Assembly (NCBI GenBank): GCA_019240015.1
Contig: JAFAZB010000182.1
Coordinates: 1 to 5,794 of the forward strand
Length of the DNA stretch: 5,794 bases
Direction: 5' to 3'
Source: Solirubrobacterales bacterium
Lineage (GTDB): Bacteria > Actinomycetota > Thermoleophilia > Solirubrobacterales > Solirubrobacteraceae
Shown: in pieces, positions 1 through 4,912 of the stretch
Layout of the letters: every line of letters begins with the position of its first letter
Numbering within the stretch: the stretch's first letter is position 1
Made by a program: the position numbers and the translations under genes
The notes under the pieces: model-generated
Seen by the model: only the letters and a program-made list of their open reading frames with translations
The model's database searches: none
What the model was told of the DNA's origin: nothing

Positions 1-1
1 C

Positions 2-565
2 GGCAACGAGGCCCCCAGGCCGACCCCGGAGTCACATCCCCCGGCTCCGGTGTCCCCCTACGGGGCGTCCAAGTGGGCGGCCGAAGCGTACGTTCAGACA
101 TGGGCCAACGCCACCGGGCTGCGACACACGGTGTGCCGGCTCGCGAACGTGTACGGACCCCGCCAGAGCCCCCACGGGGAGGCGGGCGTCGTGTCGATCC
201 TCTCGCACATGCTGTGGCACGGGCGCCCGCCAACCTTGTACGGACAGGGGCGGGCGTCCCGCGACTACATCCATGTGTCCGACGTCGCGCTGGCGCTCGA
301 GCGTGCTCGCGGGGCGGGCGGGGTGTTCAACGTCTCCACCGGCCGGGAGACCGAGGTGATCGAGATTTACGAGCTGCTCTCGCGGGCCTCCGGGGCGGGC
401 CTCGAGCCTCGGCTCGCCCCGCTGCGCCCCGGCGAGCTCGAGCGCTCGTGCATGGATCCCGGACACGCGCACCGCACGCTCCGCTGGCGGGCCAAGATCG
501 CGCTCGAGGCCGGCCTCCCCGAGACATACCGCGAGCTCGTCGCGCAGTTCAGCCGTGAGTCCTGA
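2..565 (+). CDS. NAD-dependent sugar epimerase/dehydratase, extended SDR (5'-truncated by window edge)
   Basis: This is the C-terminal 187 residues of an extended short-chain dehydrogenase of the GalE/RmlB type; the reading frame is open to the left edge, so about 130 residues with the Rossmann GxxGxxG motif lie outside. The catalytic YxxxK is visible as Y20-G-A-S-K24, preceded by a proline-rich loop (E-S-H-P-P-A-P-V-S-P) usual before it. Further family signatures are RLANVYGPR (about residues 46-54), YGQG followed by RDYIHVSDVA (about 80-96), and FNVSTG (about 109-114). Such enzymes interconvert NDP-sugars in the cytoplasm with bound NAD; UDP-glucose 4-epimerase is the commonest annotation, but the substrate cannot be fixed from this half. 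The stop TGA overlaps the next gene by 11 bp, which suggests translational coupling with the nucleotidyltransferase and a shared nucleotide-sugar pathway. Family certain, substrate not. Confidence 0.93.
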   Translation, partial: GNEAPRPTPESHPPAPVSPYGASKWAAEAYVQTWANATGLRHTVCRLANVYGPRQSPHGEAGVVSILSHMLWHGRPPTLYGQGRASRDYIHVSDVALALERARGAGGVFNVSTGRETEVIEIYELLSRASGAGLEPRLAPLRPGELERSCMDPGHAHRTLRWRAKIALEAGLPETYRELVAQFSRES

Positions 566-1286
566 AGCGGAGCCTCGCGCGCTCGCCGAGGTCCCGGTGC
601 TGATCCTCGCGGCGGGCAAGGGCACGCGGCTCGGCGAGCTGGGCCGGGAGAGCCCCAAGGCGCTGATCCCGATCGCGGGCCGTCCGCTGCTCGATCTCCA
701 CCTCGAGCACCTGGCGCGCGAGGGCGTCCGCCGCGCGGTGGTGAACGCCCATCACCTCGCAGAGCAGATCCGCGATCACGTCTCCCGCTACGCCGGCGAG
801 CTCCAGCTCGAGGTGCTGGTCGAGCCGACGCTGCTCGGCACCGCGGGCGCCGCGATCAACGCGCTGCGCAAGCTCGGCAGCGACAGGTTGCTGGTGCTCT
901 ACGGCGATGTGGTGATGTTCGAGCCCCTCGCGCCGCTGATGCGGGCCCACACGCAGGCGGGAGCGCTGGCCACGATCTGCGTCTACGAGCACGACGACAC
1001 CGCGGAGAAGGGCGTGGTCGAGGTCGACGCGAGCGACCGGGTGGTGCGCTTCTCTGAGAAGGATCGGGCCCGCACCGGCCCGGGCCTCGTGAACGCCGGG
1101 CTGTACGTCGTCCAGCGCGACGCGCTGGCGCCGTTCCCGGCCGAGACCTTCCTCGACTTCGGCCACGACGTGTTCCCAGCCATGCTGAGCGCCGGCCAGC
1201 GCATCCAGGCCCACCGGATCCCAGAGCCCGTGCTGGACATCGGCACCCCCGCAGACCTGGCCAAGGCGCGAGCAAGGAGCTGGTAG
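555..1286 (+). CDS. sugar-1-phosphate nucleotidyltransferase (NDP-sugar pyrophosphorylase)
   Basis: A 243-residue GT-A-like nucleotidyltransferase, which would join a sugar 1-phosphate and an NTP to give an NDP-sugar plus pyrophosphate in the cytoplasm. Visible motifs in order: VLILAAGKGTRL (15-26), the nucleotide-binding loop; SPKALIPI (33-40) with the PK pair; VEPTLLGTAGA (89-99); YGD (116-118) with the likely metal-binding aspartate D118; FSEKD (166-170); VNAGLYVV (179-186); and LDIGTPADLAKA (227-238), whose aspartate D228 is the likely second metal ligand. There is no left-handed beta-helix acyltransferase domain, so it is not a GlmU type; its length fits single-domain mannose-1-P or heptose-1-P guanylyltransferase and glucose-1-P thymidylyltransferase relatives. 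The GTG at 555 is chosen because it gives a short leader before the first beta strand; it overlaps the epimerase by 11 bp and has no strong Shine-Dalgarno, consistent with coupling. The sugar and base are not determined. Confidence 0.9.
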   Translation: MSPEAEPRALAEVPVLILAAGKGTRLGELGRESPKALIPIAGRPLLDLHLEHLAREGVRRAVVNAHHLAEQIRDHVSRYAGELQLEVLVEPTLLGTAGAAINALRKLGSDRLLVLYGDVVMFEPLAPLMRAHTQAGALATICVYEHDDTAEKGVVEVDASDRVVRFSEKDRARTGPGLVNAGLYVVQRDALAPFPAETFLDFGHDVFPAMLSAGQRIQAHRIPEPVLDIGTPADLAKARARSW

Positions 1287-1305
1287 GCCACCCGCAGTGG
1301 CTACC
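1282..1305. terminator. shared palindrome between convergent genes, possible bidirectional terminator
   Basis: GGTAG (1282-1286), one unpaired G (1287), CCAC (1288-1291), loop CCGCA (1292-1296), GTGG (1297-1300), CTACC (1301-1305): a 9-bp stem with one bulge. It fills the 14-bp gap between the nucleotidyltransferase and clpP and includes both stop codons. There is no T-tract on either side, so a classic intrinsic terminator is not proven; the position between convergent ends is the main argument. Confidence 0.5.
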
Positions 1306-1918
1306 CCTGGCCGAACCCGCGCCCGCCCTTCGCCAGGTCGCGGCGCTCGATCACCCGGTCCACGAGCCCGTAAGCGACGGCCTCTTCGCCGGTGAAGTAG
1401 CGGTCGCGCTCCATGTCGGCGTGGACCCGCTCGACCGACTGGCCGGTGTGCTTGGAATAGATCTCATCGACTCGCGCGCGCAGCGCCAGCACCTCGCGGG
1501 CATGGATCTCGATGTCGCTCGCCTGTCCCTGGAAGCCACCCGACGCCTGATGGATCAGGATCCGGCTGTTGGGGAGCGTAAGCCGCTTGCCGGGCGTCCC
1601 GCCGGTCAGCAGCAGCGAGCCCATCGACATCGCGATCCCATAACAGATCGTCTGCACATCGGGGCGGATGAACTGCATCGTGTCGTAGATCGCGAGCCCC
1701 GCGTAGATCGAGCCGCCGGGAGAGTTGATGTACAGGTGGATGTCCTTGTCGGGATCATCGGACTCGAGGTGCACGAGCTGGGCGACGATCAGGTTCGCCG
1801 ACTCTTCGTCGACCTGACCGCCGAGGAACACCACGCGGTCGTTGAGCAGACGCGAGTAGATGTCGAACGAGCGCTCGCCGCGGGCGGTCTGCTCGACGAC
1901 CATCGGGACTAGGGGCAT
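1301..1918 (-). CDS. clpP: ATP-dependent Clp protease proteolytic subunit ClpP
   Basis: A complete 205-residue ClpP, the serine peptidase that assembles into two stacked heptameric rings and degrades proteins unfolded by ClpX or ClpC ATPases in the cytoplasm. By comparison with E. coli ClpP the catalytic triad is Ser98 (AMSMGSLLL), His123 (ILIHQ) and Asp172 (MERDRYF). Other family marks are MPLVPMVVEQ and RGERSFDIYSRLL at the N-terminus, INSPGG (64-69) forming the oxyanion-hole turn, and GQASDIEIHAREVL (131-144) in the handle helix. The ATG at 1918 is chosen because AGGAGG lies 5 nt before it and it starts at MPLVPMV; an upstream TTG (1948) would add ten residues of no ClpP character. The C-terminus ends in a short RGFGQG-type tail. 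No clpX or second clpP lies next to it, unlike the clpP1-clpP2-clpX arrangement of many actinobacteria, so it may be one of several copies. Confidence 0.97.
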   Translation of the reverse strand: MPLVPMVVEQTARGERSFDIYSRLLNDRVVFLGGQVDEESANLIVAQLVHLESDDPDKDIHLYINSPGGSIYAGLAIYDTMQFIRPDVQTICYGIAMSMGSLLLTGGTPGKRLTLPNSRILIHQASGGFQGQASDIEIHAREVLALRARVDEIYSKHTGQSVERVHADMERDRYFTGEEAVAYGLVDRVIERRDLAKGGRGFGQG

Positions 1919-1923
1919 CGGTT

Positions 1924-1929
1924 CCTCCT
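1924..1929 (-). promoter_or_regulatory. Shine-Dalgarno of clpP
   Basis: AGGAGG on the minus strand, 5 nt before the ATG at 1918. It decides this start over the upstream TTG at 1948, which lies on the wrong side of the site. Confidence 0.85.
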
Positions 1930-1942
1930 GTGGGGTGCTATG

Positions 1943-1962
1943 GTGCAACTGTTAGGTTGCAC
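1943..1962. promoter_or_regulatory. inverted repeat, candidate operator 1 (GTGCAAC-N6-GTTGCAC)
   Basis: A perfect 7-bp dyad, GTGCAAC at 1943-1949 and GTTGCAC at 1956-1962, with a 6-bp centre. It lies in the divergent region, 25 bp from the clpP start codon and 61 bp from the SRPBCC start. The GCAAC/GTTGC core recurs in the second dyad at 1976-1995. A binding site for the ArsR-type regulator encoded at 2436-2747 is the likeliest reading, but this is inferred from position and symmetry alone. Confidence 0.55.
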
Positions 1963-1975
1963 GACCCTAGCAGAC

Positions 1976-1995
1976 GCGCAACCTGCGGGTTGCGC
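1976..1995. promoter_or_regulatory. inverted repeat, candidate operator 2 (GCGCAACC-TGCG-GGTTGCGC)
   Basis: A perfect 8-bp dyad with a 4-bp centre, 16 bp upstream of the SRPBCC Shine-Dalgarno. It shares the GCAAC/GTTGC half-site with the dyad at 1943-1962; the two centres are about 33 bp apart, near three helical turns, so two repressor dimers could sit on one DNA face. Such dyads are common in front of autoregulated ArsR-family operons. As RNA it could also form a tetraloop hairpin in the leader. I could not assign -35/-10 boxes with confidence in this 104-bp region for either gene. Confidence 0.55.
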
Positions 1996-2011
1996 TTATC
2001 TCCCGCTCGCC

Positions 2012-2017
2012 AGGAGG
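2012..2017 (+). promoter_or_regulatory. Shine-Dalgarno of the SRPBCC gene
   Basis: AGGAGG with 5 nt to the ATG at 2023. It fixes this start and excludes a longer reading from GTG at 1930, which would translate through both dyads. Confidence 0.85.
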
Positions 2018-2022
2018 ACCGC

Positions 2023-2433
2023 ATGACCGACAGGATCGAACGCCAACTGATGCTTCCGGCCTCACCGCCGGAGGTGTGGGAGGAGATCACCGACCCGGAC
2101 CGGCTATCTGAGTGGCTCGCGGACGAAGCGGTGCTCGACCTGTGGCCGGGTGGCGACGCCTGGTTTCGGATCGGCGACGCGATCAGAACCGGCTGGGTGG
2201 AGGAAGTCTCGCCGCCCGGGGCGGACGGCGAGTGCGGTCAGCTCGCGTTCTGGTGGGCCGAGGGGGACGAGCCCACCTCCCGCGTGGAGATCGTGCTCGC
2301 GCCGTCGCGGGCTGGCGGAACGGAGTTGAGGCTGGTCGAGGCACGGCCGCTGGAGGTGCTCGACCTGGTCGGCATCCCGCTGCCCGGCCAGGGCCGGACG
2401 AGGTACGGCCCGGCGCTCGTTGCCGCGGCGTGA
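2023..2433 (+). CDS. SRPBCC / AHSA1-domain protein
   Basis: A 136-residue protein of the START-like SRPBCC fold, AHSA1 (Aha1 C-terminal homology) branch. The N-terminal pattern is characteristic: IERQLMLPASPPEVWEEITD (5-24), then PDRLSEWLADEAVLDLWPGG (26-44), with W31 and the PGG turn, followed by GDAIRTGWVEEVSPP (51-65), LAFWW (74-78) and RVEIVLAP (87-94). These proteins form a helix-grip cavity for hydrophobic ligands; the true ligand is unknown here. The C-terminus ends at RYGPALVAAA without the tryptophan-containing final helix seen in many relatives, so the cavity lid may be short. No signal peptide or membrane segment is visible. The gene is immediately followed by an arsR-type gene (stop overlapping GTG), the familiar SRPBCC-ArsR pair in which the regulator probably controls both; the pair runs divergently from clpP. 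Confidence 0.88.
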   Translation: MTDRIERQLMLPASPPEVWEEITDPDRLSEWLADEAVLDLWPGGDAWFRIGDAIRTGWVEEVSPPGADGECGQLAFWWAEGDEPTSRVEIVLAPSRAGGTELRLVEARPLEVLDLVGIPLPGQGRTRYGPALVAAA

Positions 2434-2435
2434 TC

Positions 2436-2747
2436 ATGCCCCGGCACCCGGCGGACGCGGTCTTCGGCGCGCTGGCTGACCCCACCAGACGGCAGCTGTT
2501 GAGCGCGATCGCCGAGGAGCCCGCGACCGCGACCGAGCTCGCAAGCGAGCTGCCGATCTCCCGACAAGCCGTCGTCAAGCACCTCGGCGCCCTGTCCGAG
2601 GCGGGCCTGCTCGCGCGCGAGCGCGTCGGGCGCGACGTCCGCTACCACGTCACCCCCGCGCCGCTGTCGGACGCGGTCTCGTGGATGGCCGAGGTCGGCG
2701 GGCAGTGGGACGAGCGCCTGGCGGCGCTGGCGCGAAGGCTCGCGTAG
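2436..2747 (+). CDS. ArsR/SmtB-family winged-helix transcriptional regulator
   Basis: A 103-residue DNA-binding protein with an ArsR-type winged helix. FGALADPTRRQLLSAIAE (10-27) is the typical first helix, TATELASELP (31-40) the positioning helix, ISRQAVVKHLGALSEAGLL (41-59) the recognition helix and RERVGRDVRYHV (61-72) the wing. The protein contains no cysteine and lacks the ELCVCDL metal-binding motif, so it is not an arsenic or cadmium sensor of the thiol type. The C-terminal part has W83 and W91-D-E-R-L-A-A-L, resembling the dimer tail of regulators paired with AHSA1 proteins. Start: ATG at 2436 is listed, but GTG at 2430, two codons upstream, overlaps the SRPBCC stop in a GTGA arrangement and is equally possible; neither has a strong Shine-Dalgarno, so translation is probably coupled. 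It likely represses its own operon through the dyads at 1943-1995 (inference). Confidence 0.92.
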   Translation: MPRHPADAVFGALADPTRRQLLSAIAEEPATATELASELPISRQAVVKHLGALSEAGLLARERVGRDVRYHVTPAPLSDAVSWMAEVGGQWDERLAALARRLA

Positions 2748-2760
2748 GCAGCGCGGGCGG

Positions 2761-2820
2761 GGCCGGGCGCGGGCGGGGGCGCCGCCCGGGCGCGGGGCGC
2801 GGGCGGGCGCGCCGCCCGGG
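2761..2820. repeat. two 30-bp G+C-only tandem repeats, each forming a hairpin
   Basis: 2761-2790 and 2791-2820 are tandem copies matching at 27 of 30 positions, made entirely of G and C. Each copy contains CGGGCGG (2770-2776; 2800-2806) facing CCGCCCG (2782-2788; 2812-2818) around a 5-nt loop. The stems are identical and the loops differ (GGGCG against GCGCG). They begin 13 bp after the arsR stop and could act as a terminator or pausing element, although no T-tract follows. A low-complexity expansion is the alternative. Confidence 0.7.
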
Positions 2821-2836
2821 CGGATCGACAAAACAT

Positions 2837-2869
2837 CCCACACCCCCCCGGGGTCAGACCAGGTGTGGG
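2837..2869. repeat. inverted repeat CCCACACC / GGTGTGGG
   Basis: 8-bp arms at 2837-2844 and 2862-2869 around a 17-nt centre that includes seven Cs in a row partly within the arm (2843-2849) and GGGGTCAG. It sits in a stretch less G+C-rich than its left neighbour and may be half of a small mobile-repeat remnant (see the element at 2850-2910). Confidence 0.55.
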
Positions 2870-2910
2870 CATTGGGAAACTCGATCGTGAGCACTCGATG
2901 CACTGACCCC
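2850..2910. repeat. possible REP/MITE-like remnant with GGGGTCAG...CTGACCCC ends
   Basis: A 61-bp segment bounded by perfect 8-bp inverted ends (2850-2857 and 2903-2910). Short intergenic elements with GGGGTCAGAC-like ends are associated with stand-alone Y1 (REP-associated) transposases; that resemblance is from memory and unproven here. No transposase is present in the window. A transcript-level role (alternative pairing with the structure at 2883-2937) is the competing explanation. Confidence 0.3.
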
Positions 2911-2937
2911 AAGGAGGGGGGTCTCGAGTGCGCGATC
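2883..2937 (+). promoter_or_regulatory. nested hairpin around the glycosyltransferase ribosome-binding site and start codon
   Basis: Three stacked helices: GATCG (2883-2887) with CGATC (2933-2937), GCACTCGA (2891-2898) with TCGAGTGC (2924-2931), and GACCCC (2905-2910) with GGGGTC (2918-2923), closing a loop of exactly AAGGAGG (2911-2917). The loop is the Shine-Dalgarno and the GTG start (2928-2930) lies in the middle stem. The SD-to-start distance is 10 nt. This looks suited to control of translation initiation; the effect is inferred. Confidence 0.5.
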
Positions 2938-4085
2938 TTGATCGCCGGACTGCCCCTCCAGGCCGGATCCGACGCCGCGGCCCATCCGCGGCAATACCCT
3001 TCGACGTCGTGATCGACCTAGCCGTCGCTGGGGAATACACGGCGGGGCACGTGACGTTCCTCGAGACGCTTCGGGGCGTTGCCGCCCGGCGCCAAGACCT
3101 GAACGCGCAATGGGTGCTTCTGCCCTTTCCCCCCGAGGGCGGGTGGGAGAGACTTCCGCCGATCCGCAGCAACTGGTCGATCCGGGCGAGCTTGCGCGCC
3201 CGCCGGGCCCTCGCGCCGCTGTTAGACGGGTTGGATGCGATGCTGATCCATACCCAGACGGCCGCGCTGTTCTCGACCGGGCTGATGCGCCGCGTTCCCA
3301 CCGTGCTGTCCGTGGACGCTACGCCGATCAACTGGGACGCAGTCGGAGAGGCGCGGGGCCATTCGCGTGACAACCGCGCGATCGAGGGCGCCAAACGCCG
3401 GGTCGTGCGACGCACCTTCAACGCGGCACGAGCCGTGATCGCGTGGAGCGACTGGGTGAGAGCATCGCTGGAACGCGACTACGGGCTCGATCCGCAACGG
3501 GTCGTCACGATCCCGGCCGGGGTCGATCTGCCGCCGGCCACCGACCGCTCCGCCCATCGCGCGCCAGTGAGGCTGCTGTTCATCGGCTCGGACTTCGAGG
3601 GCAAGGGGGGCGCGGATCTGCTCGCCGTCCTGAACGGGCTGAGCGGTTGGGAGCTGGACGTCGTGACCTACTCTTCGGTGCCCGACTCCGATCGGGTACG
3701 CGTTCATCGCGACGTCCTCCCCCGGAGCGCGAGGCTCGCGGAGCTCTACTCGCGGGCCGACGCGTTCGTCTTCCCGACCCGCGGCGACGCATCTCCGTTC
3801 GCGCTTTTGGAGGGCATGGCTGCTGGATTGCCCGTGGTCAGCACCACCATCGGGGCAATCGGCGAGATGGTGAGCGAGGGGACCGGTCTGCTCGTAGCTC
3901 CAGGGGACCTCGCCGCACTGCGCCGCGCGATCGAGCGGATGATCGCGGACGCCGACCTTCGGCTGGCCCTGGGCCAGGCCGCCCGGGCACGCGTCGTATC
4001 TCACTACGCGGCCGATCGCAACTGCAACCGGATGCTCGACGTGTTGGTCCAGGTCGCGCGAGAGAGCAGCTCCGAGCGATCGTGA
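2928..4085 (+). CDS. glycosyltransferase family 4 (GT-B fold)
   Basis: A 385-residue retaining glycosyltransferase of the GT4/Glycos_transf_1 type, transferring a sugar from a nucleotide-sugar donor to a growing glycan at the cytoplasmic side of the membrane. The N-terminal acceptor domain starts near FDVVIDL (25-31) and includes TAGHVTFLETLR (38-49), HTQTAALFS (108-116) and VPTVLSVDATPINWD (123-137). The linker has IPAGVDLP (195-202). The C-terminal donor domain contains LLFIGSDFEGKGG (216-228), ELYSRADAFVFPT (272-284) and SPFALLEGMAAGLPVVST (289-306). The usual E-x7-E catalytic/donor motif appears as D287-x7-E295. The GTG at 2928 is chosen because an in-frame TGA lies at 2904-2906, AAGGAGG precedes it, and no other start falls before the conserved domain. 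The first 24 residues are arginine-rich and probably unstructured. The stop overlaps the FkbM gene by 4 bp. Donor and acceptor unknown. Confidence 0.93.
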   Translation: MRDLDRRTAPPGRIRRRGPSAAIPFDVVIDLAVAGEYTAGHVTFLETLRGVAARRQDLNAQWVLLPFPPEGGWERLPPIRSNWSIRASLRARRALAPLLDGLDAMLIHTQTAALFSTGLMRRVPTVLSVDATPINWDAVGEARGHSRDNRAIEGAKRRVVRRTFNAARAVIAWSDWVRASLERDYGLDPQRVVTIPAGVDLPPATDRSAHRAPVRLLFIGSDFEGKGGADLLAVLNGLSGWELDVVTYSSVPDSDRVRVHRDVLPRSARLAELYSRADAFVFPTRGDASPFALLEGMAAGLPVVSTTIGAIGEMVSEGTGLLVAPGDLAALRRAIERMIADADLRLALGQAARARVVSHYAADRNCNRMLDVLVQVARESSSERS

Positions 4086-4906
4086 AACGTCTGTGGCGTC
4101 ACCTCACGATCAGACGAGAGCTGGCCTCGAGCCTCGTTTCGCTTGCACCTACGAGGCGGGACCGGCTGCGCCTGATCGTGCTCCCTTTCGCGATCGCTCT
4201 GTGGCAGCGCTTGCCGAGCCTGCGGCACCGCTGGCTCTACGTCCGGCTGCGCAAGCTTGGACACACGTTCACGTTCGCGATCAACGACAGCTCGGAGTTG
4301 TTCGTGCTCGCCGACGTCCTGTGCGAGGAGCAGTACGAGCTCGCGGAGGACTTCCGTCCAAGAACGATCTTGGACTTGGGGAGCCACATCGGGGCTTCGA
4401 TCATCTACTTCAAGCTGAAGTATCCGGACGCCTCGATCTTCGGGTACGAGCCCCATCCGGCGACGTTCCGGAAGCTCGAGCGCAACGTCGGGCACCTCCC
4501 CGACGTGCACCTCACCCGTGCGGCGGCCGCGGCCGGCGACGGCCCGGTGACGCTGTTCGAGGCCAAACGAACCTGGGCATCCTCGCTGCGTGCGGACTGG
4601 GGAGACGAAGCCCGCGCCAGGATCACCGTACAAGGGGTAACGCTCGAGACGATCTTTCGGGCGCTTGCGCTCGAGCAGGTCGATCTCATCAAGCTCGATG
4701 TGGAGGGCGCAGAGCTCGAGCTACTGCGGGCCGATGCCTTCGCCGAACCACGGGCTGCCGTGATAGTCGGGGAGATCCACGACTTTCTCCCCGACTCCGA
4801 GCGTGACGCCGCCACGATCAAGGATCTGCTGATGTCTCGTGGTTACGTGTGGCGGTCGAGGCGGTATTCCACGGATCACGTGTTCGTGGCCACCCTGAAT
4901 CGGTAG
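4082..4906 (+). CDS. FkbM-family SAM-dependent methyltransferase
   Basis: A 274-residue class I methyltransferase of the FkbM family, which commonly O-methylates sugar or polyketide hydroxyls. Motif I, binding S-adenosylmethionine, is TILDLGSHIGASI (95-107); the acidic residue after the second strand is E123 in IFGYEPHP (119-126); and the family-typical VDLIKLDVEGAELELL (200-215) follows. VQGVTLETI (183-191) matches the usual strand before it, and VGEIHDF (229-235) the strand after. The first 65 residues are basic with a hydrophobic stretch LIVLPFAIALW (31-41) that may associate with the membrane, but no clear transmembrane helix is evident. The GTG at 4082 is chosen because it overlaps the preceding stop in a GTGA arrangement; the open frame continues upstream to 3443 but only antiparallel to the glycosyltransferase coding sense. 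It probably decorates the glycan made by its neighbours (inference). Confidence 0.92.
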   Translation: MKRLWRHLTIRRELASSLVSLAPTRRDRLRLIVLPFAIALWQRLPSLRHRWLYVRLRKLGHTFTFAINDSSELFVLADVLCEEQYELAEDFRPRTILDLGSHIGASIIYFKLKYPDASIFGYEPHPATFRKLERNVGHLPDVHLTRAAAAAGDGPVTLFEAKRTWASSLRADWGDEARARITVQGVTLETIFRALALEQVDLIKLDVEGAELELLRADAFAEPRAAVIVGEIHDFLPDSERDAATIKDLLMSRGYVWRSRRYSTDHVFVATLNR

Positions 4907-4912
4907 ATCCGC

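Noticed and set aside
549..1214. Minus-strand open frame of 221 codons opposite the nucleotidyltransferase
   Set aside because: No recognisable domain, and it lies wholly antisense to a gene with all family motifs.
1919..1948. Ten-residue upstream extension of ClpP from a TTG
   Set aside because: The ATG at 1918 has an ideal Shine-Dalgarno and begins with the conserved MPLVPMV.
1930..2022. Longer N-terminus of the SRPBCC protein starting at GTG 1930
   Set aside because: It would translate through both dyads and lacks the conserved start; AGGAGG at 2012-2017 fits the ATG at 2023.
2872..2900. Possible -35/-10 promoter (TTGGGA, then TCGATG after 17 bp) for the GT4 operon
   Set aside because: The -10 match is poor and the candidate would start transcription inside the hairpin; not strong enough to list as a feature.
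2238..2912. Long minus-strand open frame across the SRPBCC-arsR genes and the intergenic repeats
   Set aside because: It runs antisense to two convincing genes, its middle is Arg/Pro/Ala low complexity from the G+C-only repeats, and no family motif is visible.
2642..3421. Minus-strand open frame of 259 codons over the arsR-GT4 junction
   Set aside because: Arg/Ser/Pro-rich translation typical of an antisense shadow in G+C-rich DNA; opposite to the well-supported GT4 and ArsR frames.
3443..4081. N-terminal extension of the FkbM methyltransferase
   Set aside because: This part is an alternative frame of the GT4 gene, rich in Arg/Gly, while the FkbM fold is complete from the GTG at 4082.
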